Assembly: GCA_946997535.1 (NCBI GenBank)
Contig: CAMPVQ010000001.1
Location: forward strand, 62,001-126,000
Length of the DNA: 64,000 bases
Reading direction: 5' to 3'
Source: an uncultured Candidatus Saccharibacteria bacterium
GTDB lineage: Bacteria; Patescibacteriota; Saccharimonadia; Saccharimonadales; Saccharimonadaceae
Shown here: positions 27,275-36,606 of the stretch, piece after piece
How positions within the stretch are numbered: position 1 is the first letter of the stretch
Layout of the letters: each line of letters starts with the position of its first letter
Notes under the pieces: generated by a model
Database searches by the model: none
What the model was told of the DNA's origin: nothing
The model's input: the letters and a program-made list of their open reading frames with translations, nothing else
Translations under genes and position numbers: made by a program

Positions 27275-28444
27275 TTAGTGGATAAAACGCAAGCCATTCA
27301 ATGCCGAACCAGAAATTGTTCGAGTAGAGCGCCGATTCCAACCAGAATAATTCATCTCTGAAATAAAGATTGATCCGTCAGGATTAACTCGTTCCACAAT
27401 ACCAACATGACCATAAGGACCGGCTTTAGTCTGGAAAATTGCGCCTGGTTCAGGGTGGCGATCAACTGCATATCCACTCATTGCAGCACGTGTATCCCAA
27501 GTATTAGCATTGCCCCAACCACCAGCCACTGGCAAACCAAGTTCACGACGACGATTATAAGCGTACCAAGTACAATAACCATAGGCGTAGTTATTACCCG
27601 ACACAATCCGGACACGCGGAATAAATGCTCGCGAATTACCCGCGCCACCGTTAGCAATCATCAAAGTAAGACCTGCTGAATCAGGCAATAGTAACCGTAC
27701 ACCATCTTTAACACCAGACTGGTCAATATCATTAATTGCCAAAATATCATTCGGATTTACTTGATACCGACCACCTATACCTTCTAGGCTGTCGCCAGCC
27801 TGTACTGTATACACAACACCGTCATAGCCAGGAGCCGTAATTACGCTACCAGGTACCAATGCATCACCATTAATATTGTTCGCCTTTCGCAAGGTGTCTG
27901 GCGAGATGCCAAATTTCTCAGCCACTAACGGAACATTATCACCTTTCTTAACTCGATAATTACTGAGCGCTTTGGCAAGATGAGACATACTGGCATTCTG
28001 TCGTTTATTCGCTAATCCAACCTCTGCCTGCGCCAACGCCGCCAGAGTGTTAGTTGATTCAGCATTAGATGTCACGCTGTTTGTAGATGACAAATTAGAT
28101 AATGTCGCAACATCACTTGCCACATTTACTACCTTTACGTCATTGGCTGTCTTCGTAATCGGCTTATTAACAACTTTGCTTGGATTGTTAGCCGCCGACA
28201 ATCCTGTATTAACATTCGCTACGTCAGCATTCTGCCCTTGCATTCCGTTAACGCCAACTGTTGCCGTGGTAGCTGGTAAACTAACCACAGTAGCATCCGC
28301 CGAACTATAACTCATACTCAAAATCGCTACAAATAACAAGAAAATCGGCGCGTAAACATAGAAATTTATCTTATGGTTGCCACGCTTTTTATCTCGCTTA
28401 AATGCACCCGCAAGATGCTTTATCAAATTGTGGTTATCCTTCAT
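27275..28444 (-). CDS. LysM-CHAP peptidoglycan hydrolase, membrane anchored
   Basis: 389 residues: basic N-terminus, one hydrophobic segment (about 26-46), an Ala/Asn/Thr/Val-rich linker, two LysM modules (about 172-207 and 211-250) that bind peptidoglycan, and a C-terminal CHAP domain with candidate nucleophile Cys in YGYCTWYAY and His in YGHVGIVE. CHAP enzymes cut peptide cross-links or the amide to MurNAc. The target may be its own wall at division or the wall of a host bacterium; this cannot be decided. Promoter TTGACA-N18-TGC-TATTAT at 28465-28494. Confidence 0.9.
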   Translation of the reverse strand: MKDNHNLIKHLAGAFKRDKKRGNHKINFYVYAPIFLLFVAILSMSYSSADATVVSLPATTATVGVNGMQGQNADVANVNTGLSAANNPSKVVNKPITKTANDVKVVNVASDVATLSNLSSTNSVTSNAESTNTLAALAQAEVGLANKRQNASMSHLAKALSNYRVKKGDNVPLVAEKFGISPDTLRKANNINGDALVPGSVITAPGYDGVVYTVQAGDSLEGIGGRYQVNPNDILAINDIDQSGVKDGVRLLLPDSAGLTLMIANGGAGNSRAFIPRVRIVSGNNYAYGYCTWYAYNRRRELGLPVAGGWGNANTWDTRAAMSGYAVDRHPEPGAIFQTKAGPYGHVGIVERVNPDGSIFISEMNYSGWNRRSTRTISGSALNGLRFIH

Positions 28445-28464
28445 AACTCTATCTAACTACTCTT

Positions 28465-28494
28465 ATAATAGCATATTAAAACTGCTAGTGTCAA
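28465..28494 (-). promoter_or_regulatory. Promoter of the LysM-CHAP gene
   Basis: TTGACA (28489-28494), 18 nt spacer ending in TGC, TATTAT (28465-28470). The leader is about 15-20 nt. Confidence 0.75.
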
Positions 28495-28502
28495 CTTAGA
28501 TG

Positions 28503-29687
28503 CTATTTACATAGCTCAGTACAATGCGCTGCAATTGCTTTGTTATGCTGGTCTAGTGTATCTGAAAAATACGTCTTACCGTCATCGCCCGCTACAAAAT
28601 ACATTGCTGTCATGCTATCTGGATTAGCTACCGCTTTCAAGGCGCTGAGCGATGGATTAGCAATTGGCCCTGGTGGCAAACCTTTGTTAATTCGCGTGTT
28701 GTAAACCGAATCACATTTCGAGCTATTAGTGTTACACAAGCCTTGCGCATAAGCATACTTAAATGTCACATCAGAGCCCAAATTGTACCCTTGAGTTAAA
28801 CGATTATAAAACACTCCCGCCACCTTTTTCTGATCGCTCAGGTCTTTAACTTCCTTGGTAACAATCGAAGCCAGTGTAATGCCCTTATGAATATTCAATC
28901 CACGCTTCTTGAAGCCTTCCAATATACCATTGCTTTTAGCTACCTTATAAAATTGATTTAAGGCCTTATTGATTACTACGTCTAACTTATCACCAGCGCG
29001 CACGCGGTAAGTATCGGGGTACAGATAGCCCTCTAACGATGCGCCCTTTGGTAGATCAGCTAATATTGGATTATCATATTTTTTACTAAATGCCGCTGTA
29101 ACATCTTGCTCAGTATAATCATACTTCTTAAAGTTATCCTTCAGTTTATCTAATGTCAGTCCTGGTGGTATCTGAATATTAATTTCCGTGCCAGTTGACG
29201 ATGCCAAAGTCTGCGCAATCTTGGCTAACGTAAAACTCGGACTTAACATATGCGTACCAGCCTGTACATTTCCACCGTATAATTTAACATAAATACAAAA
29301 TGCTATGGCATTGCGAATAAAACCGGCCCGCTGCAACGCGGTAGCGACCGACATACTAGAAGATCCTTTATCGACTACAAACTGCCGCACGGTAATATCT
29401 TTCGCATCAGCCGCAGAAGTCGAAACATTCCACCACGTGGCTACAGTACTACAAACCAGCACTAAAACAACTATGACGCATAACGCAATACGTAGTGCAT
29501 GCCAGCACTTTGGACTAAGCTGCTTCCGCGCTGCTCGCTTAGCAGCTAGTTCAGCAGCTTTACGCTCCTCTGGAGTCATAGATTTTAGCCGGTCTGCGTC
29601 AATTACCGCCTTGAAGTCTAGTTCAACATAGTCGCGCGCAATCTCTACTGATGGTCTACGATTCACGTTGTGTGACGCTTTACTCAT
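28503..29687 (-). CDS. mltG: Endolytic murein transglycosylase MltG (YceG-like)
   Basis: Cuts nascent glycan strands to set their length. 394 residues: cytoplasmic basic N-terminus, membrane span at about 68-88, LysM-like part, then the YceG domain with ITLASIVTKEVKD, VAGVFYNRLTQGYNLGSDVTFKYA and GLPPGPIANPSLSALKAVANP. In most relatives the active segment reads IVEKE; here the first Glu is Thr and the second Glu, believed to be catalytic, is kept. The start at 29687 has GAGGGG upstream and overlaps the ruvX stop by 8 nt (ATGAGTAA). Confidence 0.93.
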   Translation of the reverse strand: MSKASHNVNRRPSVEIARDYVELDFKAVIDADRLKSMTPEERKAAELAAKRAARKQLSPKCWHALRIALCVIVVLVLVCSTVATWWNVSTSAADAKDITVRQFVVDKGSSSMSVATALQRAGFIRNAIAFCIYVKLYGGNVQAGTHMLSPSFTLAKIAQTLASSTGTEINIQIPPGLTLDKLKDNFKKYDYTEQDVTAAFSKKYDNPILADLPKGASLEGYLYPDTYRVRAGDKLDVVINKALNQFYKVAKSNGILEGFKKRGLNIHKGITLASIVTKEVKDLSDQKKVAGVFYNRLTQGYNLGSDVTFKYAYAQGLCNTNSSKCDSVYNTRINKGLPPGPIANPSLSALKAVANPDSMTAMYFVAGDDGKTYFSDTLDQHNKAIAAHCTELCK

Positions 29688-30120
29688 GATGCCCCTCAAG
29701 ATAGTCTGACAATATTATTACTGCCGCTCTAATATCTAATTTACCATTACGCAACATAATTGGATCAAAATGTCGCTCTCTGCGCAGTTGTTGTTCAGCT
29801 TTAACTGAAGTTAGGCTTTCATCCTGCATTAACACATCAACCTTTAAATTGTTATCCATCAAATACCGTCTCAAATCATTAGCAAACTGCTTACATTTGG
29901 CAGTTTGGCTAGTCTCAGCACCTTCATTATCACGCGGCAGCCCAACTACCACGATATCGGCGTGTTCTGACTTAATAATATTTAATATTTGCATCCAAAC
30001 ATTATCATCACCAGTATTAATCAGCAACCCTAGCTCGCTCGCCAACTTAACGTCCGTATCGCCACGCGCCAAACCAATATGCTTATCGCCGTAATCTATC
30101 CCAATAATTATCCGTCGCAT
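29680..30120 (-). CDS. ruvX: RuvX/YqgF family Holliday junction resolvase-like nuclease
   Basis: 146-residue RNase H-fold protein, in other bacteria implicated in 16S rRNA 5' processing or junction resolution. Motifs IIGIDYGDKHIGLARGD (first Asp), IVVGLPRDNEGAETSQ, MQDESLTSVKAEQ and the late Asp in KLDIRAAVIILSDYL. The ATG overlaps the upstream TGA (TGATG); no clear Shine-Dalgarno sequence, so coupling is likely. The ruvX-mltG pair is common in bacteria. Confidence 0.93.
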   Translation of the reverse strand: MRRIIIGIDYGDKHIGLARGDTDVKLASELGLLINTGDDNVWMQILNIIKSEHADIVVVGLPRDNEGAETSQTAKCKQFANDLRRYLMDNNLKVDVLMQDESLTSVKAEQQLRRERHFDPIMLRNGKLDIRAAVIILSDYLEGHHE

Positions 30121-32066
30121 CACTGATTAATCGAGAACTTAACTCCTACTTTATCGGCTGAACTTGGGGTTGACACCCAGAATGGCGACATCTTCACTGT
30201 CACATCCTGCACCCCAGGAATCTTCATTAATTCTTGTTTAATTTCAGCCTGCTTTTTGCCAACAGCCTTCTGCTTTACGTCATCCTCCTTAATTATTGGA
30301 CCAACGTAGCCAACTGTACTAGCAGCAACTGTATAGCCACGACGCTCAGCTTTAAACCGTTTAAATGCTAACTTCGCTAAGCCATCATCATAAATCTGTT
30401 GGCTGCTGGTTGGTGATAATTTAGCATCTAGTAGCGTCTTTAGGTCAGTTGTACGAACCGCCAATAAGCTATACGTAATCTCCACAGTCAAATTAGCCTT
30501 GCCGTCGTTAGAAATCTGGTCGATCGCTGGACTAGCTTTAGGACTGCTAGTCTGTTGTGTAAAGCTATCGGCAATGATCGTTTCACCTACTAATTGTTCT
30601 TCTAGTTTATGCTTTGACTCATCTGATTTATCCTGCTCCTTTAACTTCGCCAATGCACCATCAATATCTTGGCGCGTCACCACTTTAACTGTCTTACGTG
30701 TACCACCAGAGAAACCATTAGGTGCTACCGCGGTAACGAGGTCTGCCCCATAGCCAGAAATTGATAGTTTGGTGCTATCGGAAATGTTAAAATCGTCACC
30801 AATGTTAGACGCTGTAGCCTTAGTAGATACACAATTTTGCTTCACATCAGCACCATTGCCAATACTATACCCCTTTACTGTTGTAGAGGCATCTAAGGTA
30901 TAAATTTTCCCGCTAGTACTACGTAGCTGCGTTCCAGCTTTAATGCTTACAACATTTTGCTGTAAACTAGTGAGACTTAACATAATTGGCTTCTTATTAC
31001 AAATCGTAATATTGCCAGTGGCTTTATCACCTTGGTCGCGCGTGCCAGTTGCATCAAACTGAATCGAGCTAGTTGATTTAATAGTCTTAACTACGGCTGG
31101 CAATATATTGCGACTAACATCCGCCTTGCCATCAGGAATTAAACTCAAATTAGCCACAATGTCTTTTGGTATGGTTTTGGCTTTAATAATAATATCGGTA
31201 TGCGGTGCAAATACAACGGCCCACGCAACAAATATACCAAGCCCGACGATTACCATAATGCTACCAATAAGTTTGGCCCGAAATACTCCAAAATTAGGCA
31301 CTTTAGTACGAGTATGTCGAGATTTTACACTATCGCGCTGAGTCTGCTCTTCATCATCGTTGACGCCATCAGCATCTAAATCATTACGGTGTTTATCATC
31401 AGCTTCAATCGATGCCACCGCCGCGCTGATTTCTTTGTCTTCCGGAATATCATCCACAGATCTCGCCATATCGTCAAGTTCGCCAACTGCAATGTCGTTG
31501 CCGTCAATAACTTCTTCATTTTCATCACTCGCATCGTCCCGTCTACTGCGCAATACAGATTGTGCATTGACACTCTTTGCAACTGGAATATTTAGACTCG
31601 AGGCCATACTAATTAGTGCAGATTCTGTGGTCACTACGGTAATTTTTTTATGCGCCCGCTCAGCAGCACGACGAATCAGCTTTAAATTCACTAAGCTATT
31701 TAGCACACCGCGTTTCGCACTCGGCACCAAAGCTACCACTGATTGTCCTGATGCTACTACACGCTCAATCAGAGATGTCACATCGTCATCGCTATCAACA
31801 TACACAGTATCACGGCCGCGCAAAGTAGATGCCTCCTTGTGCGATTCGTATGATTCAACTTTTTTACTTATCTCAACATTATCCGACTCGTTGTCTTCAA
31901 TGGAGAGATCTTCTTTATTTTTCGTCGCGACGCTTTGCTTGTTCTTATAAGTATCCTTAGTGTCTGTCGCACGACGAATACTACTAGCTTCAGATTCATT
32001 AGATCTTATATTATGCCTAACTTTTATGTTACTATTTTCACTCGATATTGTATCCAATTTGGCCAT
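30120..32066 (-). CDS. Membrane-anchored protein with baseplate-J-like extracellular region
   Basis: 648 residues: polar N-terminus with many S/K/E/D; a small alpha/beta region at about 95-160 (SLIERVVASGQSVVALVPSAKRG ... ITVVTTESALISMASSLNIPVA); an acidic linker; one membrane span near 272-292; then a ~350-residue beta-rich outside part with the pattern ATGNITICNKK ... IKAGTQLRSTSGKIYTL ... ASNIGDDFNI ... FSGGTRKTVKV, which recalls the baseplate J/gp47-like domains often annotated in CPR bacteria (resemblance only). Start fixed by AGGAGGT. Sits 9 nt after the ftsA-like gene, so it may work with that ATPase at the envelope. Confidence 0.72.
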   Translation of the reverse strand: MAKLDTISSENSNIKVRHNIRSNESEASSIRRATDTKDTYKNKQSVATKNKEDLSIEDNESDNVEISKKVESYESHKEASTLRGRDTVYVDSDDDVTSLIERVVASGQSVVALVPSAKRGVLNSLVNLKLIRRAAERAHKKITVVTTESALISMASSLNIPVAKSVNAQSVLRSRRDDASDENEEVIDGNDIAVGELDDMARSVDDIPEDKEISAAVASIEADDKHRNDLDADGVNDDEEQTQRDSVKSRHTRTKVPNFGVFRAKLIGSIMVIVGLGIFVAWAVVFAPHTDIIIKAKTIPKDIVANLSLIPDGKADVSRNILPAVVKTIKSTSSIQFDATGTRDQGDKATGNITICNKKPIMLSLTSLQQNVVSIKAGTQLRSTSGKIYTLDASTTVKGYSIGNGADVKQNCVSTKATASNIGDDFNISDSTKLSISGYGADLVTAVAPNGFSGGTRKTVKVVTRQDIDGALAKLKEQDKSDESKHKLEEQLVGETIIADSFTQQTSSPKASPAIDQISNDGKANLTVEITYSLLAVRTTDLKTLLDAKLSPTSSQQIYDDGLAKLAFKRFKAERRGYTVAASTVGYVGPIIKEDDVKQKAVGKKQAEIKQELMKIPGVQDVTVKMSPFWVSTPSSADKVGVKFSINQ

Positions 32067-32075
32067 TGCAACCTC

Positions 32076-33338
32076 CTAAATCCGCAAAATGCGGTCTAAC
32101 CTACCCTTAATACCTTTATCGCTATTATCGGTTGTCTTTATTGTATCATATCCAACACGCAATAGCCCCAAAGCTGTTATAAAATCACATCCTTGCACGT
32201 CACCAGTAGCATCACTAATACCAATTACATCATCAGGCCCGATATGTTGAACCTGTGGACGGCGCACAAATGGCAACTCCTTATACCAATCAGTCGTCTC
32301 TAAGCTATCAACTAACCCCTCTAGTGAAGCACCACCACCACAGAGCAAAAACTTAGTCGGCAAATGGTCTAATGTATCAAATTCATCTAATGCAATCTGC
32401 ACTCCAGATAGCCAAACAGTTGTTGTTTTATCAACCGCAGAGTCAATCGCATCTCTAACCTTCTGCTTGATATTATCATTCGATAAATTTACCTTTAATT
32501 TTTCAGCAGCTTCATAACTAATGCCTAAATCATGGCTAATTGTCTTAGTGAATGAACGGCCAGCAACGCCAAACATGCGTGTTCCCTCCACCCCGCCGTC
32601 ATTCACAACGGCAATGTCAGTACTACCACCACCAATATCACATAGAATAGCTGTGTAATTTTGATCAGACTCATTACCCAAAACCGCTCGTGCTACAGCA
32701 AATGGCTCTGCAGCGACAGCCAATAACTCTAAATCCAAACTATCCGCGGTCCGCCCAAGCGCACTAATATGCATCGCTGGCGCGAATGCTGTATAAATCT
32801 GAATAGCAACATCCTTTCCAGTAAAGCCTAGCGGATTAGATACTTTATAGCCATCAATATGAATACTTACAATTGCTGAATTCACTAGTTTAACGTCAAC
32901 GTCAGGAGTGCCAGTCTCAATACCAATTTGTTGCTGTGCCTTAACGGCGGCACGCTCTTGTATTTTATTAATAATTAGACTCATCTCCGCCGAGTCTAGC
33001 TCACGGTCGGGCCGTGGACGGCGATAACGGATTGTCGACGTAATACCCTTAACAAATTCACCTGCTATCCCGATTACCACATTACGCGCACGCACACCCG
33101 CTTGATCTTCCGCCTTCATCAATGCAGATTCACAGCTCTTAATCACACCGGTAATATCTGAAATTGCGCCACCGGTCATATTGCCAAACTCCTGGCGCGC
33201 ACGACCAACACCTATTACGCGCAAATCATTTGAGTCATCATCGATAAACTCAGCAATCAATACTTTAGTAAACTCAGTACCAATATCTAGTGCCGCCAGA
33301 TATTGGTTATCACTCCCGCTGCGTGAGAATAACTTCAT
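32076..33338 (-). CDS. ftsA: FtsA-like cell division / PilM-type actin-fold ATPase
   Basis: 420 residues with the actin/Hsp70 fold: phosphate-1 ALDIGTEFTKV, SHS2 domain region (VVIGIAGEFVKGI ... PLGFTGKDVAIQIYT), phosphate-2 ILCDIGGGSTDIAVV, adenosine motif FLLCGGGASLEGL. FtsA tethers FtsZ to the membrane; PilM of type IV pili is related. No clear C-terminal amphipathic helix beyond GIKGRLDRILRI, and no ftsZ nearby, so the exact role is open. TATAAT (33345-33350) ends 6 nt before the ATG (leaderless pattern). Confidence 0.85.
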   Translation of the reverse strand: MKLFSRSGSDNQYLAALDIGTEFTKVLIAEFIDDDSNDLRVIGVGRARQEFGNMTGGAISDITGVIKSCESALMKAEDQAGVRARNVVIGIAGEFVKGITSTIRYRRPRPDRELDSAEMSLIINKIQERAAVKAQQQIGIETGTPDVDVKLVNSAIVSIHIDGYKVSNPLGFTGKDVAIQIYTAFAPAMHISALGRTADSLDLELLAVAAEPFAVARAVLGNESDQNYTAILCDIGGGSTDIAVVNDGGVEGTRMFGVAGRSFTKTISHDLGISYEAAEKLKVNLSNDNIKQKVRDAIDSAVDKTTTVWLSGVQIALDEFDTLDHLPTKFLLCGGGASLEGLVDSLETTDWYKELPFVRRPQVQHIGPDDVIGISDATGDVQGCDFITALGLLRVGYDTIKTTDNSDKGIKGRLDRILRI

Positions 33339-33361
33339 GTTATTATTATACTACATAATGC

Positions 33362-33928
33362 TTATGAATTTAATAGTTTTAGCTGACGTGCTAAATTATT
33401 AAAATCACTGAACAGCGTCTGGCGCAGTGAACCGTTATACAAAGCAGCAGCGGGGTGATATAGTGGCATTACCTTCCATTTATCATACATAAACGACTGA
33501 CCGTGTGCTTTAGATATACTAGCATCTGGCAAAAAATACGTCATCGCGTGCCGCCCCATTGGCGCGATCACCTCAGGGTTAACAATTTCCAACTCCCGCA
33601 ACAAATATGGCCAGAATTCCGCCTTCTCGCACGGCAATGGGTCGCGATTCTCTGGTGGACGGTACTTTACAATATTTGTAATATAAATATCATCTCGCAC
33701 TAGCCCGCTGTCAGCTAACATTTTATCTAGTAGCTTACCGGCAGCACCGATAAACGGGCGCCCCTCTCGATCTTCATGTGCGCCAGGAGCCTCGCCAATT
33801 AGCACTAACTTAGCGTTTGAGTTGCCATAACCCATTACTAGTTGGGTAGCCTGAGTAGCCAAATCGTGACACACATCCCGACTTACTATTTCCTGCGCCA
33901 GTTTCGCCAATTCGCTAGATTTATTCAT
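33362..33928 (-). CDS. Family 4-like uracil-DNA glycosylase lacking Fe-S cysteines
   Basis: 188 residues. Removes uracil from DNA. Motifs match family 4 enzymes: VLIGEAPGAHEDREGRPFIGAAGKLLD, IYITNIVKYRPPENRDP, PEVIAPMGRHAMTYFL and LYHPAAALYN. In typical members four Cys bind a 4Fe-4S cluster (CxxC near the N-terminus, VKCRPP, and CxPYL). Here the first pair is CHDL, the third site is Tyr (VKYRPP) and the fourth Phe (EFWPYL), so a cluster is very unlikely. The ATG follows the upstream stop directly (TAAATG). Confidence 0.88.
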   Translation of the reverse strand: MNKSSELAKLAQEIVSRDVCHDLATQATQLVMGYGNSNAKLVLIGEAPGAHEDREGRPFIGAAGKLLDKMLADSGLVRDDIYITNIVKYRPPENRDPLPCEKAEFWPYLLRELEIVNPEVIAPMGRHAMTYFLPDASISKAHGQSFMYDKWKVMPLYHPAAALYNGSLRQTLFSDFNNLARQLKLLNS

Positions 33929-35065
33929 TTAGTGGCCAGCTTTATCTTCCAGATAGCCGGATAAGTCGCGTAACGCCTTACTAAAATCGGTACGGTGCTT
34001 CACTAGCTTCTCAATCATACCCCGCTTCTGTAAGTCAAATTTTTTCATATTATTGTCCGCAACGTTCATTGCATCAGCCGCATCTGGCGCTTTCGCAAAG
34101 CGTTTCTTCGCTGCGCTAGCTACATCTTTATACGCCTGAGCAGCTTGGTTGAACGCTAAGTCAACGTCATGGTCGGAGGTATTAAAGCCTGAAAACTTAT
34201 TGGCAATTGTATCCGTGTCGTTATTAAGCTTATTAATAACCTTATCATCAGCCGCTGGCTGTGCTATTGTGGCATTAAACGAACGAATATTTGATAATAC
34301 CGGCGATAGCGCGTCATATACATTTGATATCACGCTTAGATCTTGGTCGAATGCTTGATATTTACTAACTATATCCGTCAGCTGCTTGTTGGCATTAGCA
34401 TCCTTCTTAATTGCCAAGCTACCTTGTGCCGATACCACAGCCGTATTTAATGAATTACGAAAAGTTGTTAACTCATTGCGTGACTGCGTAAATTGTTCGT
34501 CTGTAATATTTTTTTGGAACTCATTAAAGCCCTTTAAAATACTCGCTGGGTCCGTACTATTGATTACACTAGAAATAGATTCAATAGATTGCGCCGACTC
34601 ATTATAAGACTTATTGCTTGGACGCATCAGCGGCGGCACCACAATAACTGCAAAAATCACCAAAATTAAGGCAAATGTAATTAAACCACCAATCAATAGA
34701 TTGCGCACCGACAACTGTGGGTCGTTCTTTTTTGTTGTATTAGTATTATCTTGTTGATTATAAGTACCGTACACATCATTATAGAGTGGCGCATTTGGCA
34801 TTACGTTCGGCTGGCCAGCCTGTGGTACACCATACTGCGGCATGCCATACTGCATATTTTGCTGATAATACTGCGGCATCGCTTGAGGCGGCGTATTTGC
34901 ACCATAACTTGAGAGTGGCACGCCCGATTGTTGTTGCCCCATGCTATTAGCCTGCTGCGGCGGCAATTGTCCAGTCACAATGCCGTTAGAGGGAAACATG
35001 GAATTAGAAACCACATTGTTAACTTGATTCGGTTGACTAGTCTGATTTGGTTGATTGTTTCGCAT
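33929..35065 (-). CDS. Q/N/P-rich membrane protein of unknown function
   Basis: 378 residues: residues 1-110 are low complexity (Gln, Asn, Pro, Tyr, Met; repeats such as PQYGVPQ and QQNMQYGMPQYG), one membrane span at about 125-150 (LIGGLITFALILVIFAVIVVPPLM), then an outside helical region of about 225 residues rich in charged and Asn residues. No family recognised. Cytoplasmic N-terminus with Q/P/Y repeats resembles adapter segments of several Gram-positive membrane proteins. Start preceded by TAGGT close to the ATG. Translationally adjacent to the glycosylase gene. Confidence 0.68.
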   Translation of the reverse strand: MRNNQPNQTSQPNQVNNVVSNSMFPSNGIVTGQLPPQQANSMGQQQSGVPLSSYGANTPPQAMPQYYQQNMQYGMPQYGVPQAGQPNVMPNAPLYNDVYGTYNQQDNTNTTKKNDPQLSVRNLLIGGLITFALILVIFAVIVVPPLMRPSNKSYNESAQSIESISSVINSTDPASILKGFNEFQKNITDEQFTQSRNELTTFRNSLNTAVVSAQGSLAIKKDANANKQLTDIVSKYQAFDQDLSVISNVYDALSPVLSNIRSFNATIAQPAADDKVINKLNNDTDTIANKFSGFNTSDHDVDLAFNQAAQAYKDVASAAKKRFAKAPDAADAMNVADNNMKKFDLQKRGMIEKLVKHRTDFSKALRDLSGYLEDKAGH

Positions 35066-35155
35066 TACCTACCCCGCAATTAATTATCTTTAATATAACT
35101 CAAAATAAATTTACGCCTATGTTTATTTTATCACACTCTTTACAATATTCGTATC

Positions 35156-35827
35156 CTACTTTTTGGCTAAGGAGCTAGCAATCACGCTTTTTACTCGCTC
35201 GGTCAACTCCTGTGGCGTCTCATTGTCTTTTGGCTTTATCATCGGCAAAAAATTAACTTCAACCGGCGGCTTACCTTTATGCCACCGCTTACTATTATAC
35301 GGCCACGCCTGAAATGCGCCACTGATGGCAATTGGCAAGATTTTTACGTTGGTATCCAATGCGATACGCGCAAGGCCGGTATGGAATTTTCCTAGATTAC
35401 CAGAACGAGTCCTGGTTCCCTCAGGAAATACCAAAATTGAAATCTTTTCATCAATTAACCGACGCGATACCCCTTGGTGTCGTCCCGATTTATCGCGGTC
35501 GATTGGATAGGTGTTTAGCAGAATGCGCGTTGGCTTACTCTGCAACCAATTACGAAAGAAGTTGTCTGTCGCCGCACCGACCGCAGTACGTGCTGCAATT
35601 TGATGCGGCAAACTACCAATAATCAACAGTGCATCAAGGTGCGACTGATGATTTGACATCATAATCACTGGGTCACTAAACTGCTTTAAATGGCTAGCAC
35701 CTTTTACTGTTACCGTAAAATTACGGCGCAAAAATGGTCTCAACAATACTGCCTGAACACCACGACGGAGCCAATACAATACCTTTGAATGATAACGATT
35801 TAATCGCTTTGCTGAACTATCAACCAT
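35156..35827 (-). CDS. plsC: 1-acyl-sn-glycerol-3-phosphate acyltransferase (second PlsC-like)
   Basis: 223 residues with SNHQSHLD (HxxxxD), NTYPIDRD, FPEGTRTRSGNLGKF and VKILPIAISGAF. Slightly longer basic N-terminus than the 17-kb paralogue and different motif II, so they may differ in position or acyl preference. The ATG at 35827 overlaps the SDR stop by 8 nt; no obvious Shine-Dalgarno sequence, suggesting coupling. Last gene of pnp-SDR-plsC. Confidence 0.9.
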   Translation of the reverse strand: MVDSSAKRLNRYHSKVLYWLRRGVQAVLLRPFLRRNFTVTVKGASHLKQFSDPVIMMSNHQSHLDALLIIGSLPHQIAARTAVGAATDNFFRNWLQSKPTRILLNTYPIDRDKSGRHQGVSRRLIDEKISILVFPEGTRTRSGNLGKFHTGLARIALDTNVKILPIAISGAFQAWPYNSKRWHKGKPPVEVNFLPMIKPKDNETPQELTERVKSVIASSLAKK

Positions 35828-36602
35828 GATAATTTTTCGTTTTCATATACCTACGCGTTACACTATAGCGAAGTGCTACTGGCCCATGTTGTAAGAACCA
35901 AATTGCCAAACGCCAGCGATGGGTTGGAATAATCCAACTCTTACCACGCTTAGCAGCTTTGATAGCTTCACGAACTACCTCAGGCGGCTTCACGTAAACC
36001 CACTCTGGGATTGACGGCTCAGGCAATCCTAATGCAGCATGAAAATTAGTATGCATCCAAGCTGGACAAACTGCCGTAGCCGTTACGCCGCTACCCTTTA
36101 GAGCCAACGCCAAACTACGCGTATAAGTTAACACATATCCCTTAATAGCTGAGTAATTACCCTGCAGAGTCCACGCAGCGGTTGATGACACATTAATAAT
36201 ATGGCCATAGCCTTGCTGTTTCATCACACGCACCGCTGCCAGACTAAACCGCATCAAGTTAGTTGCCATTACATCCATTGCACAGCATTGCTTTGCAATA
36301 GTATCGTCTGAAGCGTCATCAACTGGTGCGTGCAAACCAAAGCCCACGTTATTTACCATATAAGCCAAATCCGAAGTGCCAATAATTTGTTTAAACACCT
36401 CATCCGCGGATTTTTTATCCGCTAAATCCATCGCTAAAGTCTTAACTTTAATATGATATTGCTGTTTTAATTCTTTGCTAACTGTTTGCAAACCAGCATT
36501 ATCTCGTGCAACCAAGCATAAATCGCACCCAGAAGCAGCAAGCTGGCGGGCAAATTCCAAGCCCATACCAGAACTGCCGCCAGTAATTACTGCCCAAGCC
36601 AT
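35820..36602 (-). CDS. Short-chain dehydrogenase/reductase
   Basis: 260 residues: NAD(P)-binding TGGSSGMGLEF (7-17), NNVGFG, catalytic Ser in INVSSTAAW and YSAIK (YxxxK). The C-terminal 40 residues (WIIPTHRWRLAIWFLQHGPVALRYSVTRRY) are hydrophobic-basic, like membrane-associated lipid-metabolising SDRs such as 17-beta-HSD12/ketoreductase types. Substrate unknown; the adjacent acyltransferase hints at lipids. Start supported by AGGAG 7 nt upstream, overlapping the pnp stop. Confidence 0.88.
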   Translation of the reverse strand: MAWAVITGGSSGMGLEFARQLAASGCDLCLVARDNAGLQTVSKELKQQYHIKVKTLAMDLADKKSADEVFKQIIGTSDLAYMVNNVGFGLHAPVDDASDDTIAKQCCAMDVMATNLMRFSLAAVRVMKQQGYGHIINVSSTAAWTLQGNYSAIKGYVLTYTRSLALALKGSGVTATAVCPAWMHTNFHAALGLPEPSIPEWVYVKPPEVVREAIKAAKRGKSWIIPTHRWRLAIWFLQHGPVALRYSVTRRYMKTKNYHG

Positions 36603-36606
36603 CTAA

